This document shows, in pieces, positions 48,267 to 60,802 of a stretch of DNA of 64,000 bases. How positions within the stretch are numbered: position 1 is the first letter of the stretch; each line of letters begins with the position of its first letter. A program made the translations under genes and the position numbers. Under the pieces are notes generated by a model. The model had not been told where the DNA came from and did not search any database. It saw nothing but the letters and a program-made list of their open reading frames with translations. Source of the DNA: Tachypleus tridentatus (lineage: Eukaryota; Arthropoda; Merostomata; Xiphosura; Limulidae). The stretch covers positions 63,173,576 through 63,237,575 of the forward strand of contig NC_134830.1 of the NCBI RefSeq assembly GCF_004210375.1. The letters run 5' to 3'.

Positions 48267-48598
48267 GGCCTGGCATGGCCTAGCGTGTAAGGCGTGCGAC
48301 TTGTAATTTGAAGGTCGCGGGTTCGCGCCCGCGTCGCGCCAAACATGCTCGTTCTCCCAGCAGTGGGGGCGTTATAATGTCACGGTCAATCCCACTATTC
48401 GTTGGTACAAGAGTAACCCAAGAGTTGGCGGTGGGTGGTGATGACTAGCTGCCTTCCCTCTAGTCTTACACTGCTAAATCAGGGACGGCTCGGTGCAGTG
48501 GGCTAACAACCTACTCACTTAAATACTTGTTGAAGAATCCGCAAGCGATTGGGGCCCTACGTTCCTAGATGGAATCTAATGGTGATAATTAATTAACT
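48267..48598 (+). mobile_element. Chimeric SINE: family A head and body with a different 3' tail
   Basis: The first 227 bp (to ctaaatcagggacggctc) are family A with the GC-rich head. In place of the usual agatagccctcgtgtagc end it continues into about 105 bp of another sequence (gtgcagtgggctaacaacct ... ggtgataattaattaact). A perfect 15-bp duplication, atgcagaagaaattg, lies at 48,252-48,266 and 48,599-48,613, so the whole 332-bp unit inserted as one piece. Confidence 0.9.
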
Positions 48599-49524
48599 AT
48601 GCAGAAGAAATTGAAAACGTTAATCCTGTTTACTAAAACACATCTTTTGAAGTTCACATTACGTATTACGATTTCAAACAGCTTAAAACTGAGTTAAATT
48701 GTAATTTAGATTTAAAAGTTAGATAAATGTCGATATGTATCCAATCTATGATACTTGCGAAGAAGATTGATACAGATAGTTTCTTTTTTAATATACAAAC
48801 AATACTAAAATTTAAGATAACAGTTATTACGTATAAAGATCTATGTAGCAAAGTTTAATAAACGTATCGAGTTGGATTCTGGTCTGGAACTTCTTTTGTG
48901 TCTTATTGAAGGTTCACGATAAGCGAATCAATTTCGAATTGATGTAGGTACAATGCACTTAATGGGGAGCTAGCTAACTCTATATTCTTCGTTGGTTACA
49001 TGTCGAGTTTTTAACCGTTGAAGTTATATGCTATCTTCGTAAAAATACTAATAATATCCAGTGTCAATCGGTTGAAGTTAAATGGTTTTAAATGTTCAAA
49101 AATTATAAACGTTATTGGTCAAATATCTGATGTTCCCTATTAATAAGTGTTAATCATAATTATAGCTTCCGAGGTTTATAGTATACCAATTACAGCAAAC
49201 CAATAATATATACTGTCTTGGCGCGTCGTGTTGGTTACATTTATAGGCGTGAAGAGAGTTTCTAGAAATTTCAGTCTGCACAACAATATAGACTATATAC
49301 CAGTATTTACTTACACAAACATATTTTTTTATTCTTACACTTGAGAGTCTTTTAAAACTTTAGTGAATAGGTGGGAGTTTCGCAATACGTATTTAACAGT
49401 ATACGTTACATGCATTTCTAAATAAAAATTTAACTAATATAAACATTGACGTTAAAATAGATATATAATAGTAAATTCGTCACAAAATTGATTTACCAAA
49501 CATTGAGGTAACTCATATTAGTTC

Positions 49525-49620
49525 CCCTATTGGTTTGCGATAAGTTTAGAGATCTACATAGCTAAAATTTGGGCTTCAATTCTCGCGTTGTAGCCTTGTG
49601 ATTAATTAAGCAACAACAAA
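49525..49620 (+). repeat. Short SINE (family B), diverged
   Basis: Weak match: gagatctacatagctaaaat, ttgggcttcaattctcgcg, aagcaacaacaaag. Confidence 0.45.
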
Positions 49621-50479
49621 GCAACATAACTGTGTGAAGAATTTTAGGCCTTTCACTAAAAGTGATTAAATTAAATGCAAAAGGTTTATGGAAGCAGATG
49701 AATAAAAACAGGTTGAGCTCGCAACACTTTCGTCACATTGAGAATTCTTTTAACTTTATTCGTCGCTGTTGTTGTTGGAATTTCTTTTTAAATAACATTT
49801 ATTAAAATCTATCCGAAATCAACCATGACACATCCAATAAAGGAAAGACTCGTAAGAATGTCGATCGAGGACATAAACTACAGAAAAATTATACGTGTAA
49901 CAAGTGGATTGTGATTCTGTCTCGATTAATGCAGGAAAAATTGAAATAAAGGATTTCTAAAATCATTGAATTGACGCTTTGACATTTCAACTGTTATTGT
50001 AACATTCTTTGAGACTACAATAAATAAATAAATTTCATTGGTAGTCCTACATGTTTTATTTTTGGCATAACGGAAAGGAAAATTTGAGGAAATAAAATCA
50101 GCAGAATGGAAAAGTGCCTAGTGTAGCAGAATAGCTATCATAAGGCTAAAAGTATGTCAAATCAAACAACGCATTTAATACGTAAACAATTTGAAATATA
50201 TTGTGTCGATGTTTTAAGATTTTCGTGCTGAAAATCCGTATCAATAATGTACTGGAAATTCTAGAATTTTGTTTTTTCTGATAATTTAGTGAATTAAATA
50301 AACTTATTATCCATAACAAAATGCAATAAGAGCTAAAGTAAAGTTGTTTATCGAATATGTAATTACAGTAGGTGAGGTACCAACATTGTCTGAAGTTTGT
50401 CTGTTTCATATCTTACGTCGGTTGGTTTATTTTAATAACACAAAATGTGCTAAAAAAACAACTAAAAACTTCTACTTTT

Positions 50480-50672
50480 TTGTCGTCCCTAATTTTAAAC
50501 TGGGAACCAGAGGGAAGACAACCATTTGATAGTACCCGTTACTTGAAACGGCTATTCTTAGCCAAATAACGGAATAAACCGTCACACTTACAACTGCTCA
50601 AAGGTGAAGTGTATTTGAGCTCCCTGGCTCTCCAATCTGATACCCTAACTACTAGGCTACGCTCGCCCCTAG
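50480..50672 (-). repeat. Diverged SINE (family C-like)
   Basis: cgtccctaattttaaactgg, agggaagacaaccatttgat, and a head complement ctaactactaggctacgc. Confidence 0.5.
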
Positions 50673-51308
50673 CAGCAGGTATCATAAATCATTTTAGTTG
50701 AACATTTAAAAGAAACACTTGCTATGATGAATAAATGTTTATAATTTCGACCACTATTAATTTTTCGTTAACAGAACTGAAGACAGTGACTAGTTTACTT
50801 CACTTCAACTCAATATTTTATGATGAAGCATATTAGACGTTGGCGTGGTGAATTTTACAACGGGACTAAAAATGTTACTTACAGGGAAATATGTTAACAG
50901 AACAATTTTTATATTCAAAAATAATATTTACGATTAGCTTGATTTAAATATGTTTTTTACGCTGCTTCAAAGAAATATGAAGATAGGAAAGAAAACATTT
51001 TGTCTTTCAACAACAAAACTAATTGAATGTTAGAGATGAAATAATTGATAAGTTATCGGTAATTGCACGAAATCGATTAAGCAAAAATTGTTACACTTCA
51101 CTTTCATAATACGTACATTAAATGCCTTAAAAATAAATTGGTGTCCACTTACAAATTATATTTTATATCCGATTTGTAATTTATTATCATAATATCGCAT
51201 TATAAGTTATTTTTAAATACATCTTACAATTTGACAAATGGCTCAAACTCTTACAAATACCGGACTCAAGACTATTTAGACTAAAGATATATATTTCAAA
51301 ATTCTTAC

Positions 51309-51383
51309 AGCATTCTTGTTTTTCCCATGGTCGAAAAATCTTCAGTTAGAAAAACACCGTTCAGATTATTGCCTCGAAACAAG
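51309..51383 (-). CDS. Receptor exon E: leucine-rich repeat 1
   Basis: A 75-nt exon encoding one LRR (residues 161-184; core LFRGNNLNGVF). It is one codon longer than the other four LRR exons. Strong pyrimidine tract before acceptor tttgtaag; donor CT|GTAAGA. Phase 2 at both ends, and both split codons read Leu. This repeat is more degenerate than the rest (STMGKTRM in the second half), as first repeats often are. Confidence 0.82.
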
Positions 51384-51639
51384 CTTACAAAAGAAAGAGG
51401 AAAAAGGTTTTACTTTTACCTAACATTCTAGATTGATTTAAATTATCTTTTTAATTTACAAAAATGTTAGACATTACATAAGCAATAAACATTAGAGCGA
51501 CTACTTGGAGTAAAAAAAAAACAGCACAGTCCGCTTGGAATATTATTCACAACCTATATTTATTTCATAATAGATAAAAATCTATAATAGCAGAATGTAA
51601 AAAGTTTATGAACTGCATCTGTGTAGTGTTTAGAAGTGG

Positions 51640-51703
51640 ACAACGTTTCGATCTCAATGCTTTCATTACTGAGAGCGAAACGTCATTCGTTCTGACACTG
51701 TTA
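51640..51703. repeat. Short palindromic repeat with acaacgtttcgatctc core
   Basis: The arms acgtttcgatctcaatgc and tgagagcgaaacgt are partly complementary. The sequence resembles the core of the 46.8-kb and 12.3-kb repeats, including acaacgtttcga. Confidence 0.5.
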
Positions 51704-52249
51704 TACGACAATACTTCAAATCTAGTATAATATTCATTGCCTTAATATCTGTAAAACTATACCTCTACAATCTGTAAACTTTATAGACTTCTATACAATT
51801 CTGCCCTTTGAAATAATTAACTACGTAACCAAATTCACATGCCTCTAATAATATTTATAAAACACTATCGTTTATCAGTAAGTCACAATAAATCTTTTAT
51901 ATTTTTGAAATAGGAAACTAAAAAAAATCGAACAATTTATTTTCTCAGCCCCAACATCTATAGAAATATCAAATCACACATCTAGATTGTTAGAATTAGT
52001 TTCATGATTTAGTTGTCATTTCAACAGTCTTACTATACATTTGTTTACATGACGTACAATTTGTTTTCTTTCTAGGCAGGGGTCAACCAAAATAAAATAT
52101 AATAATAAAATCAGTAAATAAACTATAATTTCATGAAATATGATTTCATTTACCGTCCCTTTGGTAATTGAAATTGAATATATCTTTCCCATCATTTAAT
52201 CTTTGTGAGCATGCACTACATTATATATTATAAAGAATACGGGACTCAC

Positions 52250-52361
52250 AGGCGTGAAATCTGGTTCTCTATATTTTTTGGAAATGAAGTTAACCCAACT
52301 TCGCTACAGTTGATGGTGATATCGATACAAGGACAGCGAGCTTCTGATGAACACTGGAAAG
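52250..52361 (-). CDS. Receptor exon D: LRR N-terminal cap
   Basis: Encodes residues 124-159: a cysteine-rich LRRNT cap (CSSEARCPC, then INCSEVGLTSFP), which closes the edge of the LRR solenoid. The preferred acceptor is catatag at 52,362-52,363, because a start at 52,361 gives phase 1 and so matches exon C. An alternative AG eight bases downstream (start 52,353) would be phase 0 and out of register. Donor CT|GTGAGT leaves phase 2, matching all following LRR exons. Confidence 0.88.
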
Positions 52362-52469
52362 CTATATGACAATAAAAATCAGTAAGATGGCAAAGAAAAC
52401 GAGAGGTTGCTATGATTTTGATGAATGAAATGTACGTATGTGATAAGCAAAATTATGACTGATTTGATT

Positions 52470-52703
52470 TTGAATTTTGCGCACAGCTTCACAAGGGTTA
52501 TCAGCGGTAGCCGTCCCCAATTTAGCGGTGAAAGGCTCAGGGGAATTCAGCTTGGACCACTATTTTACCAACGAATAGCACGATTGAACCAAGATATTAT
52601 AACGCCCCCACGACTGAAAGTGCGAGCAAATTGAATGAGAGATTTGAACCCGCGACCCTCAGATTGCAAGTAGAGCGGCCTAACCACCTGGCCATGCCGG
52701 GCC
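52470..52703 (-). repeat. Long SINE (family A)
   Basis: Reverse copy with a shortened body and the head complement ccacctggccatgccgggcc. It lies about 110 bp upstream of the LRR-cap exon. Confidence 0.85.
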
Positions 52704-54719
52704 ACAATTGTGAATTTAGCGAATATACTGTTGTGTAAATAAAATATCGGGAATTGTTTTTAAACCATACAGAAAACATGAACGGCAACCAAATTTTATA
52801 TGACAGAAGCCTCGGTTAAATCTATGTAATTTGAGGAACAGAATATTTACGTTGCTACTGCAGTATGCAATACCGCAATATATTTCCCGCCTTTTAAGTT
52901 GTGAATGAATTACAAGAGTAAAAGTAAATCTCTTAGTGTACATGGTGGATAATAGGGTGTTTCTGACTGGTTGCTCTCCCCCTATTCAATATTTTATAAT
53001 TTTTGATTTCAGCTAATAGCCTCAGTAATTTTGCCATAAATGTCAGAGGTGTAAAGGACAAATTTATTTGTCCTAGCGAATCGAGGGGTTGTTCGCCAGA
53101 GGTGCACTCATTATGGCTGAGGTCAAGGGCTATAGAAGTTCTTATATTCTGGATTAAATTGTGTGCATTATTCTACCTTTGTTTTAAGAATAAATTTCGT
53201 TATTTTTACGCATATATTGAAAAGTGTGGTACCTACCCCTTCCGCCCCTCTCGTTTTACACCACTAAGTAAAATAAGAATCACATGTAAAATCCTTACTT
53301 ACTAAAACACTTTACGGTAATTTAACTTTGTGGCTCATATTATGTATGTTGTGATTTACACAGAAGCGTGGAGTGCAATTAAACAAACGTTTATTGAAAG
53401 TTATAAAAATTTTGCTACTTTGTTTAATAAAGATGTTTTCATGTTTTGAATTAAAAATAGAATATCAAATTTATAATACACATACTAACTAGTTCGCATT
53501 AACGTTTTCACTAGATTAGAAAATCCACGATTGTAAATCTTAAGGTTCGATTATGAGCAATGCACATATATTGTACTTACTCTCTGAACCAGTTTAAGGT
53601 ATTATACTGAAATAAATAGGAATGATGCTTCACTGCGCTGTTGCTAAGAGATAGCGAAAATAAAATATTTTTTAATCAGATGTATCAATATCCATACGAC
53701 ATGACACTGTTAGTTACAAAACGAACTCTTAGTATCACACTAAGATGGAAAAACGAAGATCTGTTAAACTGAACCAGTCATGTGGTAAGACGAATTTTAT
53801 TAGGCAACCATAAAGTAATCTGGTAAAACATATTGTGGAGCATAGCAGTAAAACATTCAGTGTCAAACATAATGTTGGCATGAACGTGCTTTGTCTTCAC
53901 TCTGAGAAATACCTACACAATGGATAGGTGAAGTGAAGAAAAAGTGTCATTCGGCCGTATCAGTTCTTCACATTATATAGTGTAACCCAATAATATACGT
54001 TCATCAAAGTGTACATTGAACTGGATCTCTTTGGAACTTACACTTCCAAATCAACCAGTTTTCGAAATACTAACTGTATTTATTAATACATTAAGTATCA
54101 TAACATAAGTATGTGTAAGAGAATTTAGCTGCCAGGAGGCACTTCGAATTCACTATGATTTGTGGCTAGAACCTAATCGGCGAAAAAATTCTAAATCCTA
54201 TGTTTAAGTTCATACCTATTAATTTCTATTACGTTTAACTTAAGATGGCTGCGCATGCTCTTTTTCTTTAAGAGTAACTGTTTGCATCCCCAAATAAAGT
54301 TGTTTTTGTTAATTTCCGTAACCCACCCGGCTTTCTTCTTTCTCTTTTTACTGAACTATATAAGATTACACTCACTCCAGGTCAACCTTCCTCCAACATG
54401 CACACAGAACAGTTGTCATTAATAATAAGTATTATTTCCGTTCCCAAATACTACAGTCGAGTATGCATACCACTAAAAGAGCTGTATTTGTTGTTGTTCA
54501 AACTGAAAGCTACTTATATTGAGAAGACATTCATGTTAGACCTAATTGTACACGTCGTGTTAATAGAATAGTGAGTAACTTTTATTAGGTAGCCTGTCAA
54601 TAGCAGTTAGGCCAAACGTGGCGGACAATGGGTCTGCTGGCATGTTATTCACATTCATACCGTCCTCCACCTCCAAAATAAGAACAACAACAACACTCTG
54701 CAATTGGGGGCCACGGTTT

Positions 54720-54895
54720 TTTAAAATAAGAGTGACTGTCAAATCTCACTAGTTGCTCAGTCAAAAGTAGCCCAAAAGATGGTCATGGATGTTGTTAACT
54801 AGCTGCCATCCCTTTAGTCTGACACTAGAAAATTAGAGACTGCTGTTTGAAGATGGCCTTTGACTAGGTTTATGCAAATATACAAAAACAAAGTC
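54720..54895 (+). repeat. Diverged SINE (family C-like)
   Basis: gagtgactgtcaaatctcac, gttaactagctgccatccc and attagagactgctg; head not visible. Confidence 0.5.
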
Positions 54896-55439
54896 AAACA
54901 CCAGTCATATTTTTACTCATTCAAATAAAAACTAATGAATGGAGATGATATAGGTATATATTAAAATAATACAAAAGTTTAGGTAGCTGTATTAAAATGA
55001 TTTTGAATATGCAAATCGGTAAGTCTTGTGACAGTCAGAGCCAATATAAAGGCGCGGTAGATCATGCCTTAAATTACATGTTGACATTGTTTGAGGTAAC
55101 AATAAAAATTGTTCACTTTTTAGAAACCTATGTAATAACTCTTTCAGATGCAAAATATACATATATATTTACACACTCAAACCATACAAACGTATTGAGA
55201 TTAAATATCTAGAACTTCCAAAACAGGAATGTATTTTGTACTTAATATAGTTTAAAAACAAAGGAATAGGATGTACTAAGAACATTAGGAGTGTCCATAA
55301 TGAGACATGCAACAAGTTGAACCCTAGTCATGGTGAGCAAATTGTAATGTTTTTCCTACTGGACAAACTGGGTAATTGAAGGGGGTACAACACAATAAAA
55401 ATATTCCGATGCTAAGCCTTTTAATTTACTTCCCAGTTT

Positions 55440-55612
55440 GTTTGTTTTTATTGTTATGGAAGTGTATTTACTGAATTCTGCTAAGGGGATCCAGAATGAC
55501 CAAGACCGCCCCTGTCCATGGCTGAAGGCAACGGACAAGTTCGATAATGAAATTCAAACCTACGATTCTTAGATTGCGAGTCGAGTATCTTAAACATCAG
55601 ATCATGCCATGC
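55440..55612 (-). repeat. SINE (family A head), diverged
   Basis: The head complement is clear (gattgcgagtcgagtatctt, gatcatgccatgcc); the body is degraded. Confidence 0.5.
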
Positions 55613-56791
55613 CTATCGAACTTTAACATTTGTAGCATGATAAGACCGTTATAAGCAACGGCAGCACATTGAACATAAATCCACGTATTATATTTCCACT
55701 CTTTTCTTTTCTTTCTATTTTTCTTACCCTCAGCTTTAAATGTAGCCCACAAAAATTCTAACCATATCTCTGTATCCAACTGACAACCACAGTTGTTTCA
55801 TGTGCAATAAGTGGAAGTAAGATTTGATGAAGTTGCAGGACACTCTCGATTAATTCATTCAGCCTTTTAAAATTTTAAAATTAAAGTTCTGGTTCCTGAA
55901 ATGCATCTTCAAAGTGGTTTTGTTCTGTTAAGAATAAAATATTCACTTCATTGAAAGTTTGTTAAAGGTGCAAATAAAATACTTAACAGCTTATAGCAGT
56001 GTTTGAAGAGTTACTTACATATATTTGCGATGGTAATTCGTATAATTCTGGTACAATTAATTTTAATTTCAATGGTTTAATTATTTATTTTATTTTGATA
56101 CTAAGCACAACATTAAAAAGTTATTTTTATGAATTTTATGTCATATTGTCGAATTTATTACACATGTCATTCACAAGAGTACAAGGGCAAAGGCCATGAA
56201 ATCAGTAGCATTACCATTATAACAATACTAAATTACCAGTATTATTCACAATACAACATCAGAAATCAGTAATATTACAATACTAAATCATTTGTATTAC
56301 CAACAATGCAACTTACTTCTTCATCATATGATCGAAGATATCTATAAACTATGTATTTAGAAATTTTTTTTTCTCTACATGTATGGTGAGCAAGAACAAA
56401 ATACATTTGATTAGTTTAAATGCATGAGCCTAATTTATTTCGTATTCCCATTTTTGACCATAAGTATTTTATTAAAACACTTCCCTTTCTCACTCCAAAA
56501 GTTACAACTTAAATAACTAAATAAATATATATATAACCAGCTTTTTTGGTTTATTCCAATGAAATTTAAGTATATTCCTTCCTTCACTACATATGGCCTA
56601 GCAAAGTCTGGTCGTTAGAAACCATGAATTCATAACATATGGGCCTTAAAGCCATGTGAAGGCGAAAAATGACGGTCAATTCCATTACTCGTTAGAAAGC
56701 CTTCCTACGTTTGTTTAATAGGAAACATAACGTATTGACATTGAACGTGTCACTCCACGTTGAATTAACTACGTAACTAAGTTCACATGCC

Positions 56792-56928
56792 AATCTGAAG
56801 ACTTGCCGCTGTCCCAGCAGGGAGCTTAATAAAAAGACGAGATTTAAGACGGTTTTCTTATACGGCTGATTTTTCCTTCTGGCTTATGTTTTGGGTATTC
56901 GTATCAAATGCAAAATAAGTTTCGTTGA
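56792..56928 (+). repeat. 137-bp duplicated segment, copy 1
   Basis: Matches 58,973-59,109 over its full 137 bases with only two visible mismatches. It starts inside what is the head of a short SINE in copy 2 and runs into non-SINE sequence (agacgagatttaagacgg onward). The 28 bases just before it (56,764-56,791) match 51,816-51,843. Confidence 0.95.
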
Positions 56929-56959
56929 ATATAACAAAATTATACGTTCCTAGTATAAT

Positions 56960-57017
56960 TCTAGGGACGGTTAGATCAGATAGCATTCGAGTGTTTTTAC
57001 ACGAAATTCAAAATAAC
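56960..57017 (+). repeat. Long SINE (family A), 3' fragment
   Basis: tagggacggttagatcagat to acgaaattcaaaata. Confidence 0.65.
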
Positions 57018-57378
57018 CATTTATACTTTGTTTGTCTTGCTTTATTAATCATGCAAAGTAATATATTTATTAATTATTTAATATAAAAAGCTGCATGTTT
57101 TTTTTTCACAAGAGCTACTTACTGGGTCGGACTAACCATTAATATTTACAAATAATCCAAAGACAAAACAAATTGAGAAATATTAATCTATCTAGTCAAT
57201 ATACAAGTTGAGAAACAATGATCTAGTCTATATTAGAGACTTGAGTAAAGACGTGGCACATTTCAGTTAATATTAATCACTTTGTCTTAAGATAGTGACT
57301 CTTCTTTTTTAATATTTATAACGATGAAAAAAATATGCCTTCTTTATTCACGCACAGGTTCTCTTGTCAGATACGTTC

Positions 57379-57658
57379 GTAGGCCCAGCATGACCAGGTG
57401 GTTAAGGTACTCGACCCGTAATTCGAGGGTCGCGGGTTCAAATTCCCGTCACATCAAACATGTTCGCCCTTTCAGCCGTGGGGACGTTATGATGTTACTG
57501 TCAATCCCACTATTCATTGGTAAAAGAGTAGCCCAAGACTTGGCGGCGCGTGGTGATAACTAGCTGCCTTCCCCCTAGTCTTACACTACTAAATTAGGGA
57601 CGGCTAACGCAGATAACCGTCGTGTAACTTTGCGCGAAAGTCAAAACAAACAAGTAAA
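57379..57658 (+). repeat. Long SINE (family A) with 11-bp target duplication
   Basis: Full-length copy; cagatacgttc is repeated exactly at 57,368-57,378 and 57,659-57,669. Confidence 0.93.
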
Positions 57659-58059
57659 CAGATACGTTCCTGCGTAACAAATAACGCTGAAGATACCATT
57701 ATCAACTGCTTAAAAGAAACGACTAACTGTTTCAGATAAAACATTTAAAAGTCATTAAAAAACTACTAACATATAAGTGTAAAAGTAAAAAACAAAACCC
57801 TAAATTATTCTGCGATCGCAAAAACGTTTTACAATAACTTCGTCACATCATCTGGAGCACCGCTACATAAAATAAGCACAATAAAGTGCAAAAAAATCCA
57901 ATAAACGATAAGATATTTCTTCTTTCGTTTAATGGTACAGCACTCGTACGACATAGAAATAAGCACATATGACTGACTACGCAGAATGTTAATGTTGTCT
58001 CTGTTTTTCATGTGACTGGTAAAAAATTACCAGTAAGAGAAGATACTGGCCCCCTCACG

Positions 58060-58150
58060 TGACTCAAAGGTAAATCTGAAAGCTTATAGCACTAAAATCA
58101 GTTTTCTATACCCATGGGTATGCGCAACACATACAGCTCGTTGCCCTTAA
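58060..58150 (+). repeat. Short SINE (family B1), diverged
   Basis: gcttatagcactaaaatcag, tttctatacccatggg and gcaacacatacagc. Confidence 0.45.
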
Positions 58151-58887
58151 CAACGAGTAAACAGGAAGACGACACTCGTAATGGCGAGAGGCCTACTTGA
58201 AGTAAAAATGTATTCTTAGGTCAAAACATTGTTCTGTTTTTTATTTCAATTAAAGTTTTATTACTCATATCAGCCGTCTTGAGAATACAGAAAGACGACA
58301 GAGTTAAACAGCAACAAGGAAAAAGAAGAAAGAGAAGTTTTGGAAGAAACGTAAAAATTAAACTCAAAATTAAATCGCTTAATATTGGTTTAAAGAAATC
58401 ATTTTGTATCACCATCACTTCTCAGCTTTCAGCTAAAAGGAAAAAAAAATAGAATTATCACAAGGTAGGTAATGTTCTTACTGTCGTATCGTGTTCATTT
58501 GAAACCAAAAGATGATTGTAACTTTGTGTGGTGTTGGAACGAAAAATGATATTTTAAGAAATGTTACAGGTTTGGAACATAAATAAATGAATTTTCAATG
58601 ATTTGAAAATTATGTATCAACGCTTAAGTAAACTGTTTTTCTACAACCCCCAAGTAATCAAACACTGGTTGAAATGATAAAGCTCTAAAAGATAAGAAAA
58701 ACAATAAATTGGTAACACATGTTTTTGACGTTTAAATAAATTCACATACCATCATTTTATTAATTCCAATACCAATTATGAAGAAAGGTTTTAATAAAAA
58801 CAAAGAAAAACAAAGCCAATTTCCCTTTCTTATTAACAAATATTTTTATACAATCTTTACAACAAAAATGTTATTATTGATAGAAAA

Positions 58888-59007
58888 TGTGTGTGTTTTC
58901 TAATAGAAAAACCACATTGGGCTATCTGCTGTGTCCACTAAAGGAAATCTAACGCCTGATTTTAGCGTTGTAAATCTGAAGACTTGCCGCTGTCCCAGCA
59001 GGGAGCT
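58888..59007 (-). repeat. Short SINE (family B2)
   Basis: gtgtgtgttttctaatagaa, gggctatctgctgtgtccac, and the head complement gccgctgtcccagcaggg. Confidence 0.85.
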
Positions 59008-59109
59008 TAATAAAAAGACGAGATTTAAGACGGTTTTCTTATACGGCTGATTTTTTCTTCTGGCTTATGTTTTGGGTATTCGTATCAAATGCAAAATAAG
59101 TTTTGTTGA
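58973..59109 (+). repeat. 137-bp duplicated segment, copy 2
   Basis: Near-identical partner of 56,792-56,928, about 2.2 kb away in direct orientation. Here it is preceded by the remaining part of a short SINE (58,888-59,007), so this is the more complete context. Confidence 0.95.
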
Positions 59110-59868
59110 TCAAACAGTCTGCTTTTTCCTTTCGTAATTTACTAGAATTTCTATAGCTAACGTAGGCGATTGAATTGTAGCGGAGCTCGAGATTTCGGAC
59201 CTACTGAGTAAAATTCGAATCCTTGTGATATCACGAAAACCTCCTGCACTTTAAGCACAAAGGTTAAATTAAAGGAACAAATCACCAAGTGAGATTTTAT
59301 TGCGTATCGTAATAAACACTGGGCCTTTTCTTCCCCTTAATAGTAGAAATAAAGCCCTGCCTAGAGAACAGGCTATGATGATTTATAAACAATTTTGCAT
59401 TATTTTGAAATTTCAACTTTCTGTTAGGTTGTACGTAGCAGAAATGGGAGATTATAAACAATGATAACCAGACGATGGTAAATTAAAATAGTTGCTCAAT
59501 GCTGTTCTTTGTACGGGACTTTACATAACAGAAACAACATATTCTGAAAGCTGATACTTCTAATTCTTTGTTACGTACCTCTACAAATACTTCCAGTGTA
59601 AAGTGATTTTCAACGTGGACTTATTTGTATACTAAAATCGGAGAAAATAAAAAGCATTTCTCTTGTAAACTGTTCAAATTACGCCTCCTATCTAAAGGAT
59701 GGCAGTTACAAAAGTAAACATCATTTCACTGGTTGAACCTTTAGCAAGGGTGTTTACAAGAGGCTTAAAATTCTATTAGTGCTATAACAATCTTTCACTG
59801 TAGCTTCTATTTCAATGGAAGTTCTACGAAACAAAAGGTAAATATTTTTTAGATTTAATGTTACTTAC

Positions 59869-59988
59869 GGCATCCAACTTCGTCAGTCCAAGAAAAGTGA
59901 CAGTGAATATTGCCATCACAGACCAAACTTTTGTCGATACAATAACTGTTTACGCACTTAATTTGGCCTTCATCACATGTTGCATTTT
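59869..59988 (-). CDS. Receptor exon C: LDL-receptor class A module 3
   Basis: LDLa module (residues 84-122). Six cysteines are visible, with CIDKSLVCDG and an ending CHFSWTDEVGC that keeps the DE pair but has His where an Asp/Pro is commoner. Acceptor cttcattag, donor C|GTAAGT, phase 1-1, 120 nt. Its split codon with the LRR-cap exon reads Pro. It is the last LDLa before the LRR block, the same order as in relaxin-receptor relatives. Confidence 0.9.
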
Positions 59989-60197
59989 CTAATGAAGAAA
60001 AGAGTCCAAGAAACATGAGAAATAACGTTATTGTAACTAGCTAATGAATTTCGAAAAAAACTATAAAAACCAAATCCGGTAAAACTTAGCAATCAATTTC
60101 CTAATTTTAGAAACTAATTAAAATATCTATTTTTTTATTTCAACTAATTAGTTTAAAAAACATTTTAACAAAGTATAAAAGACGAAATTTCACGTAC

Positions 60198-60329
60198 CAC
60201 AGCCTATCAAGTGAGAACCATCAGCGCATCCTTGTCGAGAATCACCATTCAGGAAACATCTGTGAAACTGATTAACACATTGTCCATTTCTGCACCGGAA
60301 CTCGTTTCCAGCGCATGGTTGATTAGTTT
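60198..60329 (-). CDS. Receptor exon B: LDL-receptor class A-like module 2
   Basis: LDLa-type module (residues 40-82) with six cysteines and the motif EFRCRNGQCV near its start. The C-terminal half is unusual: a longer loop (FLNGDSRQG) between cysteines 4 and 5, and ADGSHLIGC in place of the usual acidic SDE calcium ligands. It may fold without canonical calcium binding (inference). Acceptor tttaaag, donor G|GTACGT, phase 1-1, 132 nt. It joins exon C across a 209-nt intron, the shortest in the gene, giving a Glu codon. Confidence 0.85.
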
Positions 60330-60802
60330 CTTTAAAAAAAAATAAACTTTCATATTTTGTACTTTTAGTTGTTTTTTGTTGTTTCTTTTTGCTGCAAGGA
60401 ATCTAAGTAAAACAAATATGTTGCTTTCAAATAGCTGAGGAACAATTAAATTCTGGTGAAATTTGAACTCAGTGTTCTTTCTGTTTTAGACAAGTGTACA
60501 GCAATTCGTAATAGAATGAAGGCCAACTGAAACCTGATGACTTATGGGAAATTCTGTACGTAATAAAGTGATTAAACTGTTTGAAACAAGATTCTGCAGA
60601 TATAGAAAAAATGAGGAACGAATGAGTAACAAAAGTTTTTAGATTTTATGGCAAAAATAGAGCTTTAAATGGAAATTCACGTGCAGTACGATCATTAAAG
60701 AAATACGACTGTAAGAAGAGGTAAAATTACTTCCCATATATTGTTTTTGTTATAATGTTTCAGTTGATTTTGTTATAATGTTTTAGGACAAAACTAAACA
60801 AT

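Larger units (their letters stand above)
46755..51308 (-). other. Intron between receptor exons E and F
   Basis: 4,554 nt with the palindromic repeat, the chimeric SINE and other SINE copies. I looked for a further 72-nt LRR exon and found none, but a diverged one could be missed. Confidence 0.65.
52362..59868 (-). other. Intron between receptor exons C and D
   Basis: The longest intron, 7,507 nt. It carries SINEs and the two 137-bp duplicated segments. No further LDLa exon found. Because LDLa exons are phase 1-1, a missed one would not break the frame. Confidence 0.65.
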
